Assembly: GCA_004298405.1 (NCBI GenBank)
Contig: SCSL01000086.1
Span: 1 to 12,353, forward strand
Reading direction: 5' to 3'
Length of the DNA stretch: 12,353 nt
Source of the DNA: Patescibacteria group bacterium
GTDB taxonomy: Bacteria > Patescibacteriota > Patescibacteriia > UBA9934 > GWF2-40-263
Numbering within the stretch: position 1 is the stretch's first letter; each line of letters opens with the position of its first letter. This document shows positions 1 through 5,232 of this stretch, one piece after another. A program made the position numbers and the translations under genes. The notes beneath the pieces were generated by a model that searched no databases, was not told where the DNA came from, and saw nothing but the letters and a program-made list of their open reading frames with translations.

Positions 1-2105
1 CCATCGACGACCTGGTAGACGTCGCCTGGAGTGACGACGCGCAGGTATGAAGAAACAGCTTCGGAAGAACCATCTGCGTAGGTGACAAGCACGGACACCT
101 CATAGATGGTAAGCACGTCCGGAGTTGTGAGATCCGACACATAAAGGGCGAGGGCGTCATCAAGACGCATGAGGTAGCTGTCCGACCCTATCATCAGAGT
201 AATGACACTGACGCCGTCGGATATTTCTGACGTCGGAATCGCGACACGCAGGGTGCTCGTGGGAAGCACCTCAACCACACCGGAGCTGGTGGTTTGAAGC
301 GTAATCGACTCATCCGCAACCTGGTACAGGAGATCCGTGTCACTGAGTTCCCCTCCCTCCGCACCCAAGGAGGTTGGTTCCTCAGAATCACTACAATCTG
401 CTGGACAGGTCAAAGGAGACTCGTCCGTGGAACAAATGGCGTCTCCACAATACGGGAGGATGCCACAATCTGCGGGACAGGAATCCGCTGTTTCTGTCTC
501 TGTACAGAGTCCGTCACCGCAAACCTCACCGCCAGGGGGTTCCGTGTAACAGTCTTCTGGGCAGGACACAGCGTCTTCTGTCTCACTGCAAATGTCATCC
601 CCACATAATGCGGGCACATAGATATCTGGGGCCCTTGGAGTCCCTGACTCAAGAGCACCAGATGCGTATTGCCCGGCGTCATCGTATGCAAAGACACCGT
701 AATAGTAAGTTGTGCCATTTGTAAGATCCAACAGGAGTAAGGACGTAACTAGAGCAGTCGAAACGGTGGTGCAGGAAGTATCCGTTGGACCGGTTGGATA
801 TCCACCCAAACATTGCAAGACGAGAATCCCTGCTAAGTCTTCATCCGTTGGGTTCGTCCAGCTCAATGTCAGTTCTTCATCTCCCTCTGCAATAGAGAGG
901 TCCGAAACGTTTCCCGGTGCATCATCAGAATCCGTCGTGAACGTGTCGTCATCTGAGAACGCCTGATTGGAAGACGCGTCCGTCGAGAGAACCTGGAAGT
1001 GATACGTCGTCCCCGGTGTTAGATCTGTAAGAAGAACCGAGTGGGACGTGACAAGACTCGCGTCTGTTTCTGTCTCAGAATAGGAAGTCGTCAGCCCATA
1101 GGACACGGTACTGTCAGCAGACTCGTTGGTGGTCCATGTCACTCGCGCCGAGGTAGTCGTGATGTCGACAACCTCAATGTCAGAGATAACCGGATCGGTC
1201 TCATCAAGCGTCGTGAAGCTCTGCGTGGTAGACGTTGCCGAGTTCCCAGTTATGTCCGCGGCTCGAATTTGGAAATAATACGTCGTTCCTTCTGTAAGGC
1301 CCGATAATGAAATCGAGTGACTTGTGTAGTAGCCAGACACCGTTTCCGTTCCCAACTCGAAGCTTGTCGTCAGTCCATAATCCAGGATTCGCGTCGCTGG
1401 CTCATCTGTAGTCCAGCTGATCGTTGCCGATGTTGTGGTCACATCTGAAACGACAATGTTGGAGATGACGGGAGCTGTTGTATCGGTTTCACCACCACCA
1501 TCACACCCCTCACATCCTCCACCCCCTGAGGATGGAACCGTCGCGGTCACTGCAAGGGAGTCGTCAGCCCCGATCGGAAGAATAATGCTTCCCGAATCAC
1601 CAAATGTCCCGCCGAGGGCAACATAATAGTTGCCTGTGGATGATGGATTGGTAATTCGATTGAGCCCCGTTCCTGAGCTTGTTGCGTTTGTCCCGATCTC
1701 GATTGTGACGGCACTCGTGGCGGCTATAGCACCTCCATCGCCAGCACAGATCGTAATCGTGACTACATCTGAGGCAATCGCCACAGAAGCCTGTTCTGAG
1801 CCAGTACAATCCGCTGCGGTTGTGAGATCCGTCCCATCGTCGGCGACATCGATGTCGTCTTCTGTGAGGGAAGATGTATCAAATAATGACGCAAACGTCA
1901 GTGTAATGGTTGAGCCAAGTGAAACACCTGTTGGAGTTGTAAAGAGCACCCGATGGTTGGAGGCCTGCGAGGTCTGGAGCGTCGAAGGATAATCATTCGC
2001 GCTGGTGACCGTCGCGGCGGAAACATTCCAAGCACCGACAACAGCCGAGGTTGCAAGAACAGCAGCTAGTGTCAGTGTTTGAGTTATCCTCCTGAATATA
2101 CGCAC
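1..2105 (-). CDS. Secreted surface protein with three FN3 domains and cysteine-rich repeats (partial, C-terminus beyond window)
   Basis: The minus-strand frame is open from 2105 to the left window edge, giving 701 visible codons with no stop. The start is GTG at 2103-2105. It is the only plausible start, because the previous gene's TAA lies in the same frame five codons upstream and no ATG precedes the signal peptide (MRIFRR then a hydrophobic stretch ending near VSAA, residue 31). Domains in order: a beta-rich Thr/Ser-rich N-terminal domain (about 32-190), a Gly-rich linker with a CEGC motif (194-205), three fibronectin type III domains (about 208-301, 302-395, 396-490; hallmarks are ISWTTDEPA, VTWTTNESA, LSWTNPTD and the G-T-T-Y-Y/H-F core), three 19-residue cysteine units (501-571), and another beta-rich region that runs off the edge. 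It is probably an extracellular adhesion or envelope protein; the ligand is unknown. It is the third gene of the operon, 12 bp after its neighbour. The domain calls are firm, the function is inferred. Confidence 0.88.
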   Translation of the reverse strand, partial: MRIFRRITQTLTLAAVLATSAVVGAWNVSAATVTSANDYPSTLQTSQASNHRVLFTTPTGVSLGSTITLTFASLFDTSSLTEDDIDVADDGTDLTTAADCTGSEQASVAIASDVVTITICAGDGGAIAATSAVTIEIGTNATSSGTGLNRITNPSSTGNYYVALGGTFGDSGSIILPIGADDSLAVTATVPSSGGGGCEGCDGGGETDTTAPVISNIVVSDVTTTSATISWTTDEPATRILDYGLTTSFELGTETVSGYYTSHSISLSGLTEGTTYYFQIRAADITGNSATSTTQSFTTLDETDPVISDIEVVDITTTSARVTWTTNESADSTVSYGLTTSYSETETDASLVTSHSVLLTDLTPGTTYHFQVLSTDASSNQAFSDDDTFTTDSDDAPGNVSDLSIAEGDEELTLSWTNPTDEDLAGILVLQCLGGYPTGPTDTSCTTVSTALVTSLLLLDLTNGTTYYYGVFAYDDAGQYASGALESGTPRAPDIYVPALCGDDICSETEDAVSCPEDCYTEPPGGEVCGDGLCTETETADSCPADCGILPYCGDAICSTDESPLTCPADCSDSEEPTSLGAEGGELSDTDLLYQVADESITLQTTSSGVVEVLPTSTLRVAIPTSEISDGVSVITLMIGSDSYLMRLDDALALYVSDLTTPDVLTIYEVSVLVTYADGSSEAVSSYLRVVTPGDVYQVVD
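393..605 (-). repeat. Three 19-residue cysteine-rich units (CGDG-type)
   Basis: Residues 501-571 of the FN3 protein hold three units with identical spacing, C-x4-C-x8-C-x3-C: CGDDIC...CPEDC (501-519), CGDGLC...CPADC (529-547) and CGDAIC...CPADC (553-571). Linkers of nine and five residues separate them. Each has four cysteines, enough for two disulfides, and Asp/Gly-rich turns that could bind calcium (inference). Similar CGDGxC...CPxDC units recur in surface proteins of CPR bacteria and some other bacteria. Confidence 0.85.
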
Positions 2106-2117
2106 ACATGAATTCGA

Positions 2118-3029
2118 TTATCGTTTTGCAATTCTTTTGTAGAACAGGACTACGACGAGAATTCCCATCACGAGAAGACTCATGAGTTGCCATGGCATCA
2201 CCCATACAATGGTCTGAGCCTCGAGCGTTCCTGTTTCTCCGTACGTAAGTGTTACATCTACTGTCACGGGTCCAATAGCGAGATGACGAAGCTGATACCC
2301 AGCAGCTGCAAACCAACTCGTATCACCATTGAACGTTACTTCATACGTTCGGGTCGACGATGGAAGGATCCTCCCCTGCGCCTCGTTTGCGTTCAGCACC
2401 CCAACCGTCTGACCAAAGAGACCAGTAAGTGTGATCTCTCCAACGGGCATGAGATGAACATTGCCCTGATTTTGCAGACGATACTGGAACGTTCCAAATG
2501 GGAGTGACGCATCTGATTGAGTTGCTGAGAAGTCGAGGAGTTCAAGTTTCTCAACTGTCTCACCTTCAACGGTGAGAAAGACGAGTATGGCCGTCTTAGC
2601 CTCAATCGTGGCGCCGTTTGAGGCGACAACATCAGAGGGGGCCGTTGAAACGGTTACTGCTCCGTAATAACTCCCTGACGCTTCGTCATCAGGAATAACC
2701 ACCGTGAAAGGAACCTCAACCTTGGACTGAGCAGGAACGGGAACTTCACGAACAGGGAAGTGAATCCAGGAGAGAAATTCGTTTTGGTCTGACGTATCTG
2801 GAGTAAACACAGGCGTTCCATCCTGACTGTTCGGCTCAAATGCCAGAAGGTCAAGGAAATACACTTGCTCACTCGCTCTTGTGTTGAAAATAGTGAATGA
2901 CGAGTTGATCACCTTTCCATCAGGTGAAGAAAGCTCGATCACACTTGGAGAAACCGCTGCCGCTTTGGCAAACAACGGACTCAACAGGAGAGCCAGTGTA
3001 CAAATGAATAATGAAAGGTGCTTGTTCAT
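2118..3029 (-). CDS. Membrane-anchored DUF916 / WxL-interacting-like protein
   Basis: This 303-residue protein has a signal peptide (MNKHLSLFICTLALLLSPLF, cleavage near AKA-A at about residue 24) and an extracellular beta-sandwich part. A single C-terminal transmembrane helix (about 279-296) is followed by a short basic tail ending YKRIAKR. The layout, with N-terminal motifs such as SPSVIELSSPDGKVINSSF, a central IPDDEASGSYYGAV segment and a second NQGNVHLMPVGEI domain, resembles DUF916/DUF3324 (WxL-interacting) proteins of Gram-positive bacteria. Those are membrane-tethered Ig-like modules that hold other surface proteins at the wall. The ATG lies one base after the stop of the upstream gene and has no clear Shine-Dalgarno sequence, so translational coupling is likely. 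It may anchor or assemble the secreted proteins encoded beside it (inference). The family call rests on architecture, not on a search. Confidence 0.75.
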   Translation of the reverse strand: MNKHLSLFICTLALLLSPLFAKAAAVSPSVIELSSPDGKVINSSFTIFNTRASEQVYFLDLLAFEPNSQDGTPVFTPDTSDQNEFLSWIHFPVREVPVPAQSKVEVPFTVVIPDDEASGSYYGAVTVSTAPSDVVASNGATIEAKTAILVFLTVEGETVEKLELLDFSATQSDASLPFGTFQYRLQNQGNVHLMPVGEITLTGLFGQTVGVLNANEAQGRILPSSTRTYEVTFNGDTSWFAAAGYQLRHLAIGPVTVDVTLTYGETGTLEAQTIVWVMPWQLMSLLVMGILVVVLFYKRIAKR

Positions 3030-3030
3030 A

Positions 3031-3933
3031 CTAGAAATTGCCAGAGGCGACCAAGGAAAGAATTTGCGAGTAGCTTCCCTCTGGTGTTCCCTCGTCTATC
3101 GCCACCTTAAGCGTGATAAAGTTGCGACTTTCAGAAATAGCGGCAGATTCAGTAGCTACATCGACAAAGGTGGTTGAGACGGCTGTATCAGCTGTATCGA
3201 ATGTGGAACTGCTAATGGAGGTGTCTGATGATCGAGCTCCATATTCCTCCGTAGCATTTGTGACAGAGCCATCCGCGACATCATTCACCTCATTTCCACC
3301 AGAACGAAGGTTTCCATCATCGATGACTTGAACCACATAGCCGTTATCATTGGCCGCTGTGACCTCAAATGCGACGATGGCTGTGACAACGGATGATGTT
3401 GATAGCTCACCAAATGCGACAGACGACCCCGTGAGCGGATAAACGTAGTCATTCGTTCCATCCACCGTTGGGACTGTTCCACCGTTCTTCCAGACATCGA
3501 CGGTGATCGTGCCTGCTCCTAGGGAGGCAATCCTACCAATTGCGGAGATCTGGGAGGATCCAAGGTTTTGAACGACTGCAATAAGGTCGTTTACAGACAG
3601 ACCGCTTGTACTGGCCGTGACCGTAAGGCCAGAAAGAGCTGTTGCGGCTCGACCTGAGCTCGTATTTTGAGCCAATGCCTCAAATGTAATGATCTGGTCA
3701 TCAATAGCCGCACGGTATCCTTGTACGAGTTGGTACGACGTACTTGTTGAGGATCCAGCGATCGTCGACTCTGCCGTATCTCGTAAAAGGTAGCTCCCAG
3801 ATGAGGAATCAGAACCTCCGGTGCTGACTGTATCCCACCGTATCTCGAAGTTCGTAGAGTTCATTGCCGCCTGCACAAAAGGCGTGCATACAAAAAACCC
3901 CACAACTGCAAAGGAGAAAATTCGGCTCCACAT
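3031..3933 (-). CDS. Secreted beta-rich surface protein, function unknown
   Basis: This is a 300-residue protein with a signal peptide (MWSRIFSFAVVGFFVCTPFV, cleavage near VQA-A at residue 22). The mature part starts with NSTNFEIRWDTVSTGG. It then has a YQLVQGYRA segment (about 66-75), Ser/Thr-rich beta regions and a short end EGSYSQILSLVASGNF. No catalytic motif or membrane anchor is visible. Proteins of this style, with an early S-x-x-Y-x-L-x-Q-G-Y-R segment and a terminal ASGNF, are recalled as common hypothetical surface proteins in Parcubacteria-like genomes. It is the first gene of the operon, about 22 bp after the promoter -10 box, with only a weak AAAGG ribosome site. A secreted, possibly fibre- or matrix-forming partner of the next two products is an inference from operon context. 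Confidence 0.72.
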   Translation of the reverse strand: MWSRIFSFAVVGFFVCTPFVQAAMNSTNFEIRWDTVSTGGSDSSSGSYLLRDTAESTIAGSSTSTSYQLVQGYRAAIDDQIITFEALAQNTSSGRAATALSGLTVTASTSGLSVNDLIAVVQNLGSSQISAIGRIASLGAGTITVDVWKNGGTVPTVDGTNDYVYPLTGSSVAFGELSTSSVVTAIVAFEVTAANDNGYVVQVIDDGNLRSGGNEVNDVADGSVTNATEEYGARSSDTSISSSTFDTADTAVSTTFVDVATESAAISESRNFITLKVAIDEGTPEGSYSQILSLVASGNF

Positions 3934-3954
3934 AGGCTTTACCTTTACAAAAAC

Positions 3955-3983
3955 AGTATAGCATGAATACTAAATGTCGTCAA
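3955..3983 (-). promoter_or_regulatory. Promoter of the surface-protein operon
   Basis: On the minus strand TTGACG (3978-3983) and TATACT (3955-3960) are separated by exactly 17 bp. TGC directly before the -10 box makes it an extended -10. Transcription should start near 3948, leaving a leader of about 15 nt before the ATG at 3933. The close match to the sigma-70 consensus points to strong basal expression. Confidence 0.75.
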
Positions 3984-3990
3984 GACATTT
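3972..3990. promoter_or_regulatory. Inverted repeat over the -35 box (candidate operator)
   Basis: AAATGTC-GTCAA-GACATTT has perfect 7-bp arms around a 5-bp centre. The centre and the left arm contain the -35 hexamer of the surface-operon promoter. A dimeric repressor bound here would block RNA polymerase. No regulator gene is visible in the window, so the operator role is an inference from position. Confidence 0.45.
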
Positions 3991-4035
3991 TTATGCTAAA
4001 ATTAGCCAATTTCCTGAGCATTGTAAGCTGATTTC

Positions 4036-4044
4036 TGTGGAAAA
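4036..4044 (-). promoter_or_regulatory. DnaA-box-like sequence (one mismatch)
   Basis: TTTTCCACA on the minus strand differs from the consensus TTATCCACA at one position. It faces the perfect box at 4083-4091 from 38 bp away. Whether it is used is not known. Confidence 0.3.
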
Positions 4045-4082
4045 AGTGATCGATTTTGCCTTTTTTGGTTAAAACGGTGAAT

Positions 4083-4091
4083 TTATCCACA
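4083..4091 (+). promoter_or_regulatory. DnaA box, perfect consensus
   Basis: TTATCCACA is the consensus DnaA box. A specific 9-mer is expected by chance about once in 10 kb on two strands, so a single copy proves little. Its weight comes from the nearby second box and the parS palindrome about 75 bp away. Confidence 0.45.
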
Positions 4092-4164
4092 GTTTTGAAA
4101 TTTTGTCTACACTGGTTTAGCCAAATGACTATAAATTGGCGTGTCAGATAAGAAAATCGTCTTC

Positions 4165-4184
4165 TTTGTTTCACGTGAAACAAA
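4165..4184. promoter_or_regulatory. parS: parS-type ParB-binding site 1
   Basis: TTTGTTTCACGTGAAACAAA is a perfect 20-bp palindrome. Its 16-bp core, TGTTTCACGTGAAACA (4167-4182), matches the widely conserved bacterial parS consensus bound by ParB/Spo0J. A specific 16-mer is expected about 3 in a million times in a window of this length, and a second copy lies 687 bp away. Its right end overlaps the stem of the tRNA-Ala terminator. Confidence 0.85.
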
Positions 4185-4211
4185 AGAGCCGACTCTCGTC
4201 GGTTCTTTTGT
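4180..4211 (-). terminator. Intrinsic terminator of the tRNA-Arg / SDR / tRNA-Ala operon
   Basis: A 14-bp stem (4180-4193 with 4198-4211, one G-U pair) with a TCTC (plus-strand) loop begins at the CCA end of tRNA-Ala. On the minus strand the 3' arm runs into CTCTTTTGTTTC, a T-rich tail interrupted by G. The tail is also one half of parS site 1. Confidence 0.8.
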
Positions 4212-4286
4212 GGTGGACCTGAGGGGATTCGAACCCCTGACCTCCGCAATGCGAATGCGGCGCTCTACCAACTGAGCTACAGGCCC
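4211..4286 (-). tRNA. tRNA-Ala (anticodon CGC)
   Basis: The 76-nt gene folds as a canonical cloverleaf with encoded CCA. The acceptor is GGGCCTG with CAGGTCC and contains the G3-U70 pair that defines alanine identity. The D stem is GCTC/GAGC, the anticodon stem CCGCA/TGCGG, the loop TTCGCAT (anticodon CGC, reads GCG), and the T arm AGGGG-TTCGAAT-CCCCT. It lies 18 bp after the SDR stop codon and is probably cut from the same transcript. Confidence 0.95.
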
Positions 4287-4304
4287 GAACGAGTGGAGTC
4301 TCCG

Positions 4305-5057
4305 TTACGAACCCTTAGCACCGTACCCTCCATCTACTTTTACAATGCTTCCTGTCATAAAACTTGCCGATTCAGAGGCGAGAAAGCCAATAACGTTTGC
4401 AATCTCTCCTGGCTCAGCAAACCTATTTTGGTAAATTCGTTTTAGTTCAGACTCAACAAAGTCTTTTGGCAAATCTTTATTCATTTCCGTCATCACCCAA
4501 CCAGGCGCGACAGCGTTTACACGTACTTCTGGTGCAAACTCAGCAGCCATATTCCTTGTCAAACTGATCAACCCTGCCTTTGACGCATCATAATCTACGG
4601 AATCAGGACAAAAGCTATCAATTCCATTTGATGAAACAACATTAACTATCGAGGAGCCGGAATTTTTCTTCAGATGAGCATAACTGTGTTTGGCGCAAAG
4701 AAAGGACCCGATAAGATTTGTCTTCAATATCTTCAGCCAGTCATCAGAAGTCTTGTCCATGAATGGCTTGTCGTCAACGATACCTGCGTTGTTTACGAGA
4801 ACATCAATTCTACCGAAATGCGTTAACGTTTTATCAATCATTTCAATGACATCTGTTTCACGTGAAACATCGGCTCTAACAACAATTGCTCCTTGGCCAA
4901 TTCCTCGAATTTCCTCAACAACCAATTCAGCCTCTTGAATTGACTTAGAGCAATTCACGACGACATCTGCGCCTAGCCGAGCAAAAGTAAGGGCAGTCGC
5001 TTTGCCGATTCCACGACTTGATCCAGTTACAATAACAATCTTGTTACCGAAACTCAT
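4305..5057 (-). CDS. Short-chain dehydrogenase/reductase, FabG-like (3-oxoacyl-ACP reductase family)
   Basis: This 250-residue cytosolic NAD(P)H-dependent oxidoreductase has full classical SDR signatures. They are the cofactor motif TGSSRGIG (11-18, Arg15 favouring NADPH), the NNAG motif (89-92), Asn114, catalytic Ser142/143, Tyr156-x3-Lys160 and the PGWVMTEM loop (185-192). The C-terminal VDGGYG is typical of FabG relatives. Length and motifs are complete, so it should be active. Known substrates of the family include 3-oxoacyl-ACP and sugar or alcohol intermediates, and no neighbour fixes which. It lies between two tRNA genes: its ATG is 7 nt after the CCA of tRNA-Arg with no Shine-Dalgarno sequence. 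Sampled lines are AT-richer (about 37-45% GC) than surrounding genes. Codons for Val64-Thr68 form parS site 2. Confidence 0.93.
   Translation of the reverse strand: MSFGNKIVIVTGSSRGIGKATALTFARLGADVVVNCSKSIQEAELVVEEIRGIGQGAIVVRADVSRETDVIEMIDKTLTHFGRIDVLVNNAGIVDDKPFMDKTSDDWLKILKTNLIGSFLCAKHSYAHLKKNSGSSIVNVVSSNGIDSFCPDSVDYDASKAGLISLTRNMAAEFAPEVRVNAVAPGWVMTEMNKDLPKDFVESELKRIYQNRFAEPGEIANVIGFLASESASFMTGSIVKVDGGYGAKGS
4854..4869. promoter_or_regulatory. parS: parS-type ParB-binding site 2, inside the SDR gene
   Basis: TGTTTCACGTGAAACA is a perfect copy of the 16-bp parS core, centred 687 bp from site 1. On the coding strand it spells the codons for V-S-R-E-T (residues 64-68) plus flanking bases. 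parS sites inside coding sequences are common in bacteria with several sites near the origin. Confidence 0.85.
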
Positions 5058-5064
5058 ATGTATC

Positions 5065-5140
5065 TGGTGTCCCCGGAGGGACTTGAACCCCCATCTCCAG
5101 CTTAGGACGCTATAGCTCTATCCAGTTGAGCTACGGGGAC
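5065..5140 (-). tRNA. tRNA-Arg (anticodon CCT)
   Basis: This 76-nt cloverleaf has encoded CCA. The acceptor GTCCCCG/CGGGGAC is perfect, and the D arm is GCTC-AACTGGATA-GAGC. The anticodon loop GTCCTAA gives CCU, which reads AGG. The T arm is GGGGG-TTCAAGT-CCCTC. The anticodon stem ATAGC/GCTGG has an A27-G43 mismatch and a U28-G42 pair, and base 26 is a pyrimidine, which is slightly unusual. It heads the tRNA-Arg / SDR / tRNA-Ala unit. Confidence 0.92.
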
Positions 5141-5172
5141 ATTATGTGTCGTAAAATGATGAACCCATCTCA

Positions 5173-5181
5173 TGCTATACT
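5173..5181 (+). promoter_or_regulatory. Extended -10 promoter of rmuC
   Basis: TGCTATACT has the extended -10 form. No good -35 box lies 16-18 bp upstream. The 14-mer TCATGCTATACTGT around it (5170-5183) also surrounds the -10 box of the surface operon on the other strand. The predicted start is near 5188, about 45 nt before rmuC. Confidence 0.5.
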
Positions 5182-5198
5182 GTAATCTGAGCAACAAT

Positions 5199-5227
5199 AT
5201 CGTACTAGAACAAACATACTCCGTCAA
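5199..5227 (-). promoter_or_regulatory. Promoter of the tRNA-Arg / SDR / tRNA-Ala operon
   Basis: On the minus strand TTGACG (5222-5227) and TACGAT (5199-5204) are 17 bp apart, starting transcription near 5192, about 50 nt before tRNA-Arg. The -35 box lies just upstream of the rmuC start codon, so the two divergent transcription units overlap at their 5' ends. Confidence 0.5.
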
Positions 5228-5232
5228 AATAT

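Larger units (their letters stand above)
3991..4164. other. AT-rich non-coding segment with DnaA-box-like sites (candidate origin)
   Basis: The segment between the surface operon and the tRNA terminator has no credible gene. It holds a perfect TTATCCACA at 4083-4091 (plus strand) and TTTTCCACA, one mismatch, at 4036-4044 (minus strand). It also has three GCCAAT-type elements: 4005-4012, 4120-4126 and, inverted, 4133-4140. AT-rich runs lie between them, and a parS site follows directly. Replication origins combine such elements, but dnaA is not adjacent here, so this is only a candidate. Confidence 0.4.

Noticed and set aside
294..966. Plus-strand open frames opposite the FN3 gene
   Set aside because: They are antisense to a continuous minus-strand frame with clear FN3 and cysteine-repeat signatures, have no start signals, and resemble no protein.
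1993..2316. A 107-codon minus-strand frame crossing the gene junction
   Set aside because: It overlaps both real genes in another frame and has an odd Cys/Arg-rich composition. It uses the ATG near 2109, which reads in the wrong frame for the FN3 protein.
3980..4249. An 89-codon minus-strand frame starting MRRSGVRIPSGPP
   Set aside because: It begins inside tRNA-Ala and runs through the terminator and parS. This N-terminus is a well-known artefact of translating tRNA genes.
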